Below, piece by piece: positions 27,427 through 35,428 of a DNA stretch of 64,000 bases. The position numbers and the translations under genes are program-made. The stretch covers positions 56,390-120,389 of the forward strand of contig NZ_MZGV01000008.1 in the NCBI RefSeq assembly GCF_002029235.1, in the 5' to 3' direction. This stretch comes from Clostridium oryzae. Lineage in GTDB: Bacteria; Bacillota; Clostridia; Clostridiales; Clostridiaceae. The notes under the pieces are model-generated. The model saw nothing but the letters and a program-made list of their open reading frames with translations, was not told the origin of the DNA and made no database searches. Position 1 is the stretch's first letter, and every line of letters begins with the position of its first letter.

Positions 27427-27936
27427 ATGGCTGCTAAACGTTTGGAATATACTGATACTGCTATAGAAAATCTTAAAAAAGGAGCATTTCTAACAGTTAA
27501 AAGCGGAGATAAAATTAATACGATGACCATAGGCTGGGGCTTTATAGGTTTTGCCTGGGGCAAGAACTTATTTGAGATCATGGTGAGAAAATCAAGATAT
27601 ACTCATAAAATTTTAGAAAATGCTGATGAATTTACTGTAAGTATCCCACTAACTAATGAATTCAAAAGTGCTTTAGGATTATGCGGTACAAAATCGGGAA
27701 GAGATATAGATAAGGTCCAGGCTGCTAATCTGGAATTGCAGCCTGGAAGGACTGTTAGTACTCCAGTTATTAAAGGGAATATGCTTCAATATGAATGCAA
27801 GATTATCTACAGAAACGAAATGAAGGGTGATTTCTCAGACAGCGCAGCTGAAAAAGCATGTTATGAAGAGGGCGATTACCATACATTGTATCATGGAGAA
27901 ATTGTAGATTTTTATAAGGAAGATCAAAATGTTTGA
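27427..27936 (+). CDS. Flavin reductase-like (flavoredoxin family) protein
   Basis: The 169-residue protein has the split-barrel FMN-binding fold of the flavin reductase-like family, seen in GAFLTVKSGDKINTMTIGW and RKSRYTHKILENADEFTVSIP, LCGTKSGRDIDK. Relatives reduce flavin or act as small FMN electron carriers. GAGGAGG precedes the ATG. The gene overlaps the next by 8 bases, suggesting translational coupling with the PHP phosphatase. Confidence 0.82.
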   Translation: MAAKRLEYTDTAIENLKKGAFLTVKSGDKINTMTIGWGFIGFAWGKNLFEIMVRKSRYTHKILENADEFTVSIPLTNEFKSALGLCGTKSGRDIDKVQAANLELQPGRTVSTPVIKGNMLQYECKIIYRNEMKGDFSDSAAEKACYEEGDYHTLYHGEIVDFYKEDQNV

Positions 27937-28693
27937 TACTCATATTCATACTGAGTTTTCCACTGATTCGGAAATGAAGATCGAGGAAGCTATAGCGGCT
28001 GCAAATGAAGAAGATATTGGTATTACATTAACAGATCATATGGATACAAATCATCCAAAGCCAGGCATGTTTGTATTTGACGTTGATGAGTATTTTGCAA
28101 AGTATAACAAATACAGAGATGACAAACTTTTATTGGGCATAGAAATAGGACTTTCACTAGAATTCCTAAAGAAAAATGAAGAAATTGCTAACAATAATTC
28201 TTTTGATTATGTAATTGGAGCAATTCATTTTCTAGATGGGTATGATTTATATTTCTCAGAAGCCTATAATGGAAAGACTAGGGAGCAGGCATTTAATAAA
28301 TATCTTGATTCAATGTATCAAAACGTTAAGAGGGCTGATTTTATTGATACACTTGCACATATAGATTATATATGTAGATATGCGATATATGAAGATAAAG
28401 AATTGCACTATGAGGAATATCAAGAAAAGATAGATGCTATTTTAAAGCTTGTTATAGATAAAGGTATAGTTTTAGAACTGAATACCAGAAGGTTGAATGA
28501 TAGAATGGCTATTGATAATTTATTAAAGATATATAAGGTCTACAGATCTTTTGGCGGAAAGTATGTTACTTTAGCTTCAGATGCACATGTTAAAGAAAAT
28601 ATAGGTGCATATTTTGCTACAGCTCAAGATATGTGTAGGACAATTGGTTTAAATATAGTATATTTTAAAAACAGAAAAATAGAGTTAGCCTAA
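27929..28693 (+). CDS. PHP-domain histidinol-phosphatase family protein
   Basis: The 254-residue protein begins MFDTHIHTEFSTDSEMKIEEAI and has LTDHMDT, AIHFLDG, DTLAHIDYICRY and SDAHVKENIG, the metal-binding histidine/aspartate set of the PHP (HisK-type) family. It could dephosphorylate histidinol phosphate or another phosphate ester; no his genes are near, so the substrate is open. A strong terminator follows 8 bases after the stop. Confidence 0.85.
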   Translation: MFDTHIHTEFSTDSEMKIEEAIAAANEEDIGITLTDHMDTNHPKPGMFVFDVDEYFAKYNKYRDDKLLLGIEIGLSLEFLKKNEEIANNNSFDYVIGAIHFLDGYDLYFSEAYNGKTREQAFNKYLDSMYQNVKRADFIDTLAHIDYICRYAIYEDKELHYEEYQEKIDAILKLVIDKGIVLELNTRRLNDRMAIDNLLKIYKVYRSFGGKYVTLASDAHVKENIGAYFATAQDMCRTIGLNIVYFKNRKIELA

Positions 28694-28700
28694 AAAAGGT

Positions 28701-28742
28701 TGTGACCGCGGCAGATTAAATGCCTGCGGTCACATTTTTTTT
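28701..28742 (+). terminator. Terminator after the PHP gene
   Basis: TGTGACCGCGGCA pairs with TGCCTGCGGTCACA around GATTAAA and is followed by eight T residues. The next 310 bases up to the hydrolase gene are AT-rich with only a doubtful 42-codon frame (28871-28999). Confidence 0.93.
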
Positions 28743-29061
28743 GCAACATATGGTAATATATAATATAATTGGTATGATAGTAATATATTTATTATTATTT
28801 TAATGAGAATTATAGAGTTTCAAAAGAAGATACCGATATTTATAGTATATGACTAGATAGAATAAGAAAAATGAACAAATTAGAAAAGAATAGAAGCCTG
28901 AACGACAGAAAAAAAGAATATATTCGAAATAAGCGGTGTACCATTAAAAATAGACTACCAGTAACAAATATTACTCTTAATCCGTTGAAAGAACTATAGA
29001 CATTTGAATAAATGTTTTTTAACAGAGAATATATTTTATAAATAGACGAGGAGTGTTTTAC

Positions 29062-29925
29062 TTGGAAGAAAAAATGATTGCAATGAGAGATGGCAAAAGA
29101 ATATACACAAGGATTTATAATAATGGTCATAAAAAAACTATTCTATATTTACATGGAGGACCAGGATTAAGTTGTTATACTTTTCAGCATGAAGCAGAAT
29201 TATTAGCCGAATATATGAATGTTATACTGATTGACCAAAGAGGCGTGTTAAGATCAGAAAAAATCTATAATGAAAATGAATTCAGTGTAGATACCATAAT
29301 AGAGGATTGTGAGGATTTAAGAAGAAACTTAAAAATTGATAGGTGGTCTGTATTGGGACAATCCTTTGGCGGATATCTTGCACTTATGTATGAGGTAAAA
29401 TATCCGGAGTATATTGAAAAATTAGTTTTTGAAAATCCAAGTTTCGATCTGTTATATGCAGTTAAATCTTTTTACAGAAAAGCAATTAGAATTCTTAGAA
29501 ATAGTGGATTTGAACAGAGTGCAAAAGAAATTGAAAATTATGTTTTAAAGAATAATAACTTTAAGGAACTAGTTTTTAATTGGCTTACTATCAGCTATAC
29601 TATAAGAGAAGAAGTGTTTTACGACAAGCCTTGGAATGAGCTGCCTGAAGAGCATTGGGCAAATAGCTATATGCATTTACAAAAAATAATAACTGATCCT
29701 GAAATATACAAGGACAGCTTGCAATTTATAAAACAAATTCAATGCCCATCATTGCTGATAAAAGGAGAACATGATTGTGTTCTAAGCAATGAGTATATGA
29801 ACTTATATTTAGATAATGTAGATGAAGCTAAGTTGACTGTTGTGAAGGATTGCGGCATTTTTATTCATCTTAATAAACCTGAAAAATATAGAGATATAGT
29901 TGTGGATTTTGTGTGTAGAGATTAA
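29062..29925 (+). CDS. Alpha/beta hydrolase, proline-iminopeptidase-like
   Basis: The protein (287 residues) has the oxyanion region LYLHGGPGLSCYTFQHE, a strand DQRGVLRSE, and the nucleophile elbow LGQSFGGYLALMYEVKYPE, with a late acid region KGEHDCVLS; the histidine near the end is in IFIHLNKPEKY. This pattern fits proline iminopeptidase-like serine hydrolases (S33). I chose the TTG start at 29062, 8 bases after GAGGAG; a GTG at 29053 touches that site. It opens an accessory patch with lower gene-order conservation. Confidence 0.8.
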   Translation: MEEKMIAMRDGKRIYTRIYNNGHKKTILYLHGGPGLSCYTFQHEAELLAEYMNVILIDQRGVLRSEKIYNENEFSVDTIIEDCEDLRRNLKIDRWSVLGQSFGGYLALMYEVKYPEYIEKLVFENPSFDLLYAVKSFYRKAIRILRNSGFEQSAKEIENYVLKNNNFKELVFNWLTISYTIREEVFYDKPWNELPEEHWANSYMHLQKIITDPEIYKDSLQFIKQIQCPSLLIKGEHDCVLSNEYMNLYLDNVDEAKLTVVKDCGIFIHLNKPEKYRDIVVDFVCRD

Positions 29926-30020
29926 TGGGCTTAAATCTAATTTTATAGCTGCTCCGAATATAGTTTGTTATAGATAAAAAAAGTTTTTGACGTTATTTAA
30001 AGAATATATTTGAATTAATT

Positions 30021-30066
30021 TACTCTGGAGTAGTTATAAAAATTGCACCAGGGTATTTTTATTTTT
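30021..30066 (+). terminator. Terminator after the alpha/beta hydrolase
   Basis: TACTCTGG (30021-30028) pairs with CCAGGGTA (30048-30055), followed by TTTTTATTTTT. Confidence 0.7.
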
Positions 30067-30112
30067 CAATTAATTCTATGGATACGGATAAAAAAATATG
30101 AGGTGATAGACT

Positions 30113-30718
30113 ATGGCAAAGCAAAAAAAGGCAGCGGTATTAATTTACCCAGATTTTAGTAATTATGAAATGAGCATTGCAGCAGCAATCTTCAAAAATT
30201 TTGAAAAGGAAATTGTAGTATTTTCTGCTGAAAAAATCCCTGTAGATAGTGAGGAAGGATTTCATTTTATTCCTGATAAGACATTTGAGGAATTTGACAT
30301 TAAGGAATATGACTGCTTAATATTACCAGGTATGTGGTGTTTTCCGAATGTTATTGAGGATGAAAGGTATATAGACTTCTTAAGGCAATTTAAAGGTAAC
30401 AAGGATATCACAATAGGAAGTATTTCAAGTTCACCAATATTATTGGCAAAGGCAGGAGTACTTGAAGGAAGAAAGTATTGTGTAGGCCTATTTGAAGAAG
30501 ATATTGATGAGTATAGCTTTCTTAACAGAAACGATATAATAAAGGCGCCGCTCGTTACAGATGGCAATATTATAACAGCGTTTGGGTCAGCTTACAGAGA
30601 GTTTGCAATTGCAGTTGCACAAAAATTAGGTTTTGATTGTAAAGAGGATTGGTTTAGCGGCATAAAAAAGCCAATTAGGCCTGAAGATTACACATTTTAT
30701 AGAATTGCTGAAAAATAA
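30113..30718 (+). CDS. DJ-1/PfpI family protein
   Basis: The 201-residue protein has the DJ-1/PfpI fold: KKAAVLIYPDFSNYEMSIAA, a central YDCLILPGMWCFP, and the nucleophile-elbow region TIGSISSSPILLAKAG. In active family members this elbow carries a reactive cysteine; here serine appears in its place, so hydrolase or deglycase activity is doubtful. GAGGTGATAG precedes the ATG. It lies 17 bases before the acetyltransferase-methyltransferase fusion. Function unknown. Confidence 0.8.
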   Translation: MAKQKKAAVLIYPDFSNYEMSIAAAIFKNFEKEIVVFSAEKIPVDSEEGFHFIPDKTFEEFDIKEYDCLILPGMWCFPNVIEDERYIDFLRQFKGNKDITIGSISSSPILLAKAGVLEGRKYCVGLFEEDIDEYSFLNRNDIIKAPLVTDGNIITAFGSAYREFAIAVAQKLGFDCKEDWFSGIKKPIRPEDYTFYRIAEK

Positions 30719-30735
30719 TTTAGGGGGAAGTATAT

Positions 30736-31998
30736 GTGAATATTTTACTAAAATCAAGAACGAGAGAGCATGTTGAAACTTATTGGAATAAAACCCAAGA
30801 TAAAGAGCTTCAAAGATTATTTCCTTTCTATACTAAATCATTAGAGGACGCATTAAGATTATTTGAGGAATCTTTAAAAGAAGAAGCGACAAGTTACGGA
30901 AAAATAATCTGTTATGATGGAAGATACATTGGTGATATCTGGTGTTACGGCATAGATGAGGCTGATGAGAAAATGGCTATGCTTAGTATTGTGATTTTTG
31001 AAAAGAAAATGTGGGGAAAAGGTATAGGAGCAGAAGCTGCAAAAATTTTTATAGGGGAAGTGTTTAATAAGTACAGCATAGACAAAATAGGAGCTTTTAC
31101 ATATTCTTTTAATCATGGTTCGATAGGATTGCTTGAAAAAACAGGGTTTGTGAAAATCGATAGCTTTGTTGAGGATGGAATTGAATCAAAATATTATGAA
31201 TTCAATAGTATTTGGAAGTTGAATCCTGAGAGGGATAAGAGACTTACGTTTAATGAAAATGTTAAGAATTATGATAAATGGAGACCAACGTATTGTAAGG
31301 AGTTATTTGAAGAGATTATAAATTATTCAAATCTGAATCAAAATAGTAAGGTGATAGAAGTTGGAATTGGAACTGGACAAGCAACAGGTCCATTTCTTAA
31401 GGCTGGTTGTGAATTAATGGCTGTTGAACTTGGTGAAAGCCTTGCAGAATATTCAAAAGATAAATTTAAAGACTATAAGAATTTTAGTGTATATAATACT
31501 TCATTTGAGAATTTTAAATGTGAGGATAACAGTATTGACCTTTTATATTCTGCTACAGCGTTTCATTGGATTCCTGAAGAAGTAGGTTATCCAAAGATAT
31601 TAAAATTACTAAAAGAGAATGGAATCTTGGCACTATTTTGGAATAAGCCTTTTGTAGCACGAGAAAATGATCAGCTTCATCAAAGAATACAGAGTATATA
31701 TCAGAAATATAGGTACTCAGGTGAGAAGATGATAGAAAATGATGTGGAAAGATATAGAAGTATTTCGAAAAAAATACAATCCTATGGGTTTAGAGATGTA
31801 GAAGTGAAGTTATATCATCAGACAAGAGAGTTTTCCTCTTCTGATTATATTTCTTTGTTAAATACTTATTCAGATCATAGAACCATGCCAGAACATATTA
31901 AAAAGTTATTTGAAAGTGAAATTGAAAATGCTATTTTGGAATATGATGATGTTATAAAAATATATGACACTATAGATTTATACTTAGCAAGGAAATAA
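30736..31998 (+). CDS. Fusion of a GNAT acetyltransferase and a class I methyltransferase
   Basis: The 420-residue protein combines two enzymes in one frame. Residues 1-165 form a GNAT domain with the acetyl-CoA motif KKMWGKGIGAEAAKIF (about 91-105) and NHGSIGLLEKTGFVKI. Residues 170-420 form a SAM methyltransferase beginning RLTFNENVKNYDKWRP, with motif I VIEVGIGTGQATG (206-218) and SATAFHWIP. Each half resembles proteins usually found alone. No frameshift is needed to join them. The GTG start has AGGGGG upstream. Substrates are unknown; the fusion suggests two modifications of one small molecule, or an accidental join. Confidence 0.82.
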   Translation: MNILLKSRTREHVETYWNKTQDKELQRLFPFYTKSLEDALRLFEESLKEEATSYGKIICYDGRYIGDIWCYGIDEADEKMAMLSIVIFEKKMWGKGIGAEAAKIFIGEVFNKYSIDKIGAFTYSFNHGSIGLLEKTGFVKIDSFVEDGIESKYYEFNSIWKLNPERDKRLTFNENVKNYDKWRPTYCKELFEEIINYSNLNQNSKVIEVGIGTGQATGPFLKAGCELMAVELGESLAEYSKDKFKDYKNFSVYNTSFENFKCEDNSIDLLYSATAFHWIPEEVGYPKILKLLKENGILALFWNKPFVARENDQLHQRIQSIYQKYRYSGEKMIENDVERYRSISKKIQSYGFRDVEVKLYHQTREFSSSDYISLLNTYSDHRTMPEHIKKLFESEIENAILEYDDVIKIYDTIDLYLARK

Positions 31999-32057
31999 TG
32001 TGTTTTTATATCTGAAGTAGTGGAATAGCATGAATAAAACAATTGGAGGAATAAATA

Positions 32058-32987
32058 ATGAAAATTTCTAAAAGTCAATTTGACTTAGTTAAAAGATGGA
32101 TGTATAGAAATGCGAGACCACTGGATATAGCTAGATGGAAATATCATTTTGAAAATGGAACCAAAGAAGAAGTATTAGCAGCTTTAGGTGCTTATCAAAA
32201 TCAAGATGGTGGATTTGGACATGCACTTGAAGCAGACAGCTGGAATCCGAATTCAGCGCCAATACAAACCTGGTGTGCCACAGAAGTTTTGCATGAATTG
32301 GGGATTACTGATAAAAATAATGAGATAGTAAAAGGAATATTATCTTATCTTGAAAGCGGAAAGGACTTTCATGAAGGATACTGGTATGCAGAAATACCTA
32401 GCAATGATGACTATCCACATGCCCCATGGTGGTCTGATCGTGGAAATGTAGTTGAACATTGGGGGTATAATCCTACCATTAGCCTGGTTGGATTTATTCT
32501 GTATTTTGCTGATAAACAATCAAAACTGTACGGATTAGCTTCAGAAATAGCTGAAAAAGCGGTACATAAGTTTTTTAGCACTGAAGAACCAGAAGGTATG
32601 CATGAACTATCCTGTTTTATAAGTTTCTGTGGGTACTGTGAAAAAGCTAAAATAACAAATATTATAGACATGGTTAAACTGCGTAAGAGTATTAATCGAA
32701 AAGTAAAGCTATCAATAGAAGATGAGAAAGAGAGATGGAAAACAGATTATGTGTGCAAACCATCATATTTTATGATTACTCCTGATAGTGTTTTTTATAA
32801 TGATAATAAAGAATTAGCAGATTATGAAGTGGAATTTATCATTGAAACAATGAATGATGATGGAACCTGGAACATTAACTGGGATTGGGGTGCATATCCA
32901 GAAGAATGGGCATTGAGTAAAAACTGGTGGAAAGCAAATCAAAATTTGATTAATCTAAGATATCTAAAAGGACATAACTGCTTATAG
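32058..32987 (+). CDS. Prenyltransferase/terpene-cyclase-like alpha-alpha toroid protein
   Basis: The 309-residue protein carries repeats of the kind found in squalene cyclase and prenyltransferase barrels, such as GAYQNQDGGFGHALEAD near residue 45 and ETMNDDGTWNINWDWGAYPEEW near the end. It is Trp- and Gly-rich (for example HAPWWSDRGN), soluble, and without a signal peptide. No DxDD catalytic motif is evident, so cyclase activity is unsupported. Similar stand-alone proteins occur in clostridia and bacilli as uncharacterised proteins. TTGGAGGA precedes the ATG. Confidence 0.65.
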   Translation: MKISKSQFDLVKRWMYRNARPLDIARWKYHFENGTKEEVLAALGAYQNQDGGFGHALEADSWNPNSAPIQTWCATEVLHELGITDKNNEIVKGILSYLESGKDFHEGYWYAEIPSNDDYPHAPWWSDRGNVVEHWGYNPTISLVGFILYFADKQSKLYGLASEIAEKAVHKFFSTEEPEGMHELSCFISFCGYCEKAKITNIIDMVKLRKSINRKVKLSIEDEKERWKTDYVCKPSYFMITPDSVFYNDNKELADYEVEFIIETMNDDGTWNINWDWGAYPEEWALSKNWWKANQNLINLRYLKGHNCL

Positions 32988-33032
32988 AAGATTAACAGGA
33001 AGTAAAATATTTTTCTAAAGAAGGTGAAGAAA

Positions 33033-33395
33033 GTGAATATTGTCATAAGAGAAATGTCAAAAGAGTTGTTCTCAGTAACAGCAAAGATGATTACACAATT
33101 AATGAATTACCATAGAAAACTCAATAATGCTCCTAAGGAGTATTGGCAGATAGATGAAGAATCTGAAGAAGACCTAAAATGCTGGACAAAAGAAGGAACG
33201 GTGTACAATATTCTTCTAGAAGGAGTAGTTTCAATGTTTGTAGATGCTATACCAAGAAATACTGGTGCTATTAAACTATATCGTGAGTGCGGGTTTGATC
33301 ATTTAAACCTTATACAACTTCGAAAAAATTATGATAAGAATTTAGATAAGAAGGAAGAGATAGATATATTAGGTTTCAATTTTAAAAAGTATTAG
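33033..33395 (+). pseudogene. GNAT acetyltransferase with internal deletion, probably inactive
   Basis: The reading frame (120 residues from the GTG at 33033; a GTG at 33024 is an alternative) starts like a GNAT protein (NIVIREMSKELFSVTAKM, then a Trp-rich helix) and ends like one (VSMFVDAIPRNTGAIKLYRECGFDHLN). The middle is missing: after VYNILLEG the text jumps to the last strand, skipping the beta-strands and the acetyl-CoA pyrophosphate loop (motif A, QxxGxG/A) that should be there. About 50 residues appear lost, in frame. It is unlikely to bind acetyl-CoA. The frame is otherwise intact. Confidence 0.6.
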
Positions 33396-33512
33396 TTTAA
33401 GGCTTTTTAAAATTCGGAGCTCAGAGCAGATTATGTTATGCTAGATACACTAAGGCATAGTATATTTAAAAGAAGAAGCAGTTACAAGGTTTTACTGATG
33501 TTTGCTTATAAT

Positions 33513-33537
33513 ATAGGGGCTCGTCAAGCCCCTATTA
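33513..33537 (+). terminator. Short GC hairpin before the fab operon promoter
   Basis: AGGGGCT-CGTCA-AGCCCCT with flanking ATA/TAT pairs, 4 bases before the -35 box. The U-tract is poor, so it may be a terminator for the upstream patch or a 3'-end stabiliser. Confidence 0.5.
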
Positions 33538-33540
33538 ATG

Positions 33541-33583
33541 TTGACATAAAAATTCCTTTGTAATATACTTTGATTATCAAAAT
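33541..33583 (+). promoter_or_regulatory. fab operon promoter overlapping a FabT-like operator
   Basis: TTGACA (33541-33546), a 17-base spacer and TATACT (33564-33569) form the promoter. The palindrome ACTTTGATTATCAAAAT (33567-33583) overlaps the -10 and start region and resembles the streptococcal FabT box (TTTGA, short spacer, TCAAA). Together they suggest that FabT, the first gene product, represses its own operon. Confidence 0.7.
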
Positions 33584-33635
33584 ATTTGAAAGTAAATATA
33601 AGTACAAGTAATAAATACTAAGCAAAGGAACATTA

Positions 33636-34136
33636 ATGATGGACAAAACCTATAGAGTTATTAATGAATTACTGGTAGATTTGTTCGATGATATTTTATA
33701 TATTGAACAATCAGCCTTGCAGTCCGGTGCGTTTAACGACATATCAGTAACAGAGATACATACAATAAATGCTATAGGTATGTATGAAGCCAGAAGCATG
33801 TCTGAGGTGGCTGCGGATTTAAATATTACAGTTGGTACACTTACAACTGCTATTAAAAAGTTGATAAAAAAAGGTTACGTAGAAAGAAAAAGAATAGAAG
33901 AGGATAGAAGAGTAGTTCAGATACAATTAACAAAAAAAGGTAAGCTAGCATTTAGGATACATAAGAAGTTTCATGACGATATGATCAAAATTACTACTGA
34001 AGGATTAAATGAGATTGAAAAGGAAATACTTACTAATGCGTTAGAAAACTTGAGTAACTTCTTTAAAGAAAAGTATAAAATTAAAAAAATAGATAAATGC
34101 AGCAAGGAGAACAAGAATGAGAAATGTAAAAATTAA
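33636..34136 (+). CDS. fabT: MarR-family regulator of fatty acid synthesis, FabT-like
   Basis: The 166-residue protein has the MarR winged helix with ARSMSEVAADLNITVGTLTTAIKKLIKKGYVERKRIEEDRRVVQIQLTKKG as its DNA-binding core (cited in pieces; about residues 50-100). Its place as first gene of a fab/acc operon is that of FabT in streptococci and clostridia, where it represses fab genes when bound to acyl-ACP. A matching operator lies in the promoter. Its 3' end overlaps fabH by 20 bases. Confidence 0.85.
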   Translation: MMDKTYRVINELLVDLFDDILYIEQSALQSGAFNDISVTEIHTINAIGMYEARSMSEVAADLNITVGTLTTAIKKLIKKGYVERKRIEEDRRVVQIQLTKKGKLAFRIHKKFHDDMIKITTEGLNEIEKEILTNALENLSNFFKEKYKIKKIDKCSKENKNEKCKN

Positions 34137-35094
34137 AGGTACTGGTAGATATGTTCCAGATAATATTGTTACTAACTTTGACTTGGAAAAGTTAGTAGAT
34201 ACTAGTGACGAGTGGATATCTACAAGAACCGGTATAAAGGAAAGAAGAATATCAAAAGGAGAGAATACATCAGATTTAGCGTTTAAAGCTGCCAAGAAAG
34301 CTTTGGAATCAGCTGAGATGAGTGCGGAAGAATTAGATTTAATAATTGTGGCAACAGTTTCACCAGACGCATTTACTCCTGCTACTGCCTGTATTGTGCA
34401 AGGTCTTCTTGGAGCTAAGCATGCAGCTGCTTTTGATTTAAATGCCGCTTGTTCAGGATTTGTATATGCTATGCAAGTAGCAAGAGAAATGATAAAATCA
34501 GGTACTTATAATAATATTTTGATAATAGGAGCAGAGGTGCTTTCGAAAATTATAGACTGGAAGGATAGAAATACGTGTGTACTTTTCGGCGATGGCGCTG
34601 GGGCTATTATTTTAAGCAGTAGTGATGAACAAGGGATAATGTCAATAAAACTTGGAGCTGATGGAAGTAAGGGGCATGCATTAAAGTGTGATGCGGTACC
34701 TGTTAATAATGCATTTATGGATCAAGTTAATCAGCAAAATAAGTTAAGATTTATATCAATGGAAGGCAGAGAAGTATTTAGATTCGCTACTACTGTTATG
34801 GCAGAAGGGATAGAAAACATACTTAAAGATAACTCTATAGACATTAACGAGGTTAAATATATAATACCTCATCAAGCAAATTATAGAATAATAGATTTTA
34901 CAAGCAAAAGATTAAAAGTTGATATTTCTAAGTTTTATATTAATTTGCAAAACTATGGGAATACTTCTAGTGCAACAATACCAATTGCATTGGATGAGCT
35001 GAATGAAAAAGGACTTTTGGAAAAAGGGGATATTCTTATTTTTGTCGGCTTTGGGGGAGGACTTACCCATGGTGCTGCACTCGTAAAATGGTAA
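34117..35094 (+). CDS. fabH: Beta-ketoacyl-ACP synthase III
   Basis: FabH condenses acetyl-CoA (or branched acyl-CoA) with malonyl-ACP to start fatty acid synthesis. The 325-residue thiolase-fold protein has the catalytic Cys in LNAACSGFVYAM (about residue 112), His in IPHQANYRIIDF, and Asn in NYGNTSSATIPIAL, plus the GFGGGLTHGA end. AAGGAG is 6 bases before the ATG, inside the fabT end, so translation is coupled. Confidence 0.97.
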   Translation: MRNVKIKGTGRYVPDNIVTNFDLEKLVDTSDEWISTRTGIKERRISKGENTSDLAFKAAKKALESAEMSAEELDLIIVATVSPDAFTPATACIVQGLLGAKHAAAFDLNAACSGFVYAMQVAREMIKSGTYNNILIIGAEVLSKIIDWKDRNTCVLFGDGAGAIILSSSDEQGIMSIKLGADGSKGHALKCDAVPVNNAFMDQVNQQNKLRFISMEGREVFRFATTVMAEGIENILKDNSIDINEVKYIIPHQANYRIIDFTSKRLKVDISKFYINLQNYGNTSSATIPIALDELNEKGLLEKGDILIFVGFGGGLTHGAALVKW

Positions 35095-35120
35095 TAATAT
35101 AAAGCACTGGAGAGGGTTAT

Positions 35121-35351
35121 ATGGTGTTAGATAAAATAAAAGAAATAATTACGAATCAGCTTGGGATTGAAGGAAAAGAAATTACAGTGGACACAGTCTT
35201 TCAGGACCTAGGAGTAGATTCATTGGACTTATTTAAAATTATTATTGAAGTAGAAGAAGCGTTTAATGTAAGAATAGAGGATACTGACAATATAAGCGGT
35301 GTTCGAGATCTAATTGAATATATAGAAGGAAATAAAGAAAGTGCAAATTAA
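35121..35351 (+). CDS. acpP: Acyl carrier protein
   Basis: The 76-residue acidic helical protein carries the phosphopantetheine site DLGVDSLDLFKI with Ser34 as attachment point. It holds the growing acyl chain. GGAGAGGG precedes the ATG by 5 bases. A perfect hairpin follows at 35386-35411, before fabK. Confidence 0.96.
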   Translation: MVLDKIKEIITNQLGIEGKEITVDTVFQDLGVDSLDLFKIIIEVEEAFNVRIEDTDNISGVRDLIEYIEGNKESAN

Positions 35352-35385
35352 ATGAAAGTTGGGAATATATAGAATTTATATAAGA

Positions 35386-35411
35386 TAGGTCAGATGAAAA
35401 TCTGACCTATT
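35386..35411 (+). promoter_or_regulatory. Intercistronic hairpin between acpP and fabK
   Basis: ATAGGTCAGAT-GAAA-ATCTGACCTAT is an 11-pair stem with a GAAA loop and no U-tract. It is more likely an mRNA stabiliser or processing site than a terminator. Confidence 0.6.
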
Positions 35412-35428
35412 CGATAGGAGGAAAATAA

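Noticed and set aside
28871..28999. 42-codon frame in the gap before the alpha/beta hydrolase
   Set aside because: Basic composition, no Shine-Dalgarno, no recognised family; could be chance in AT-rich DNA.
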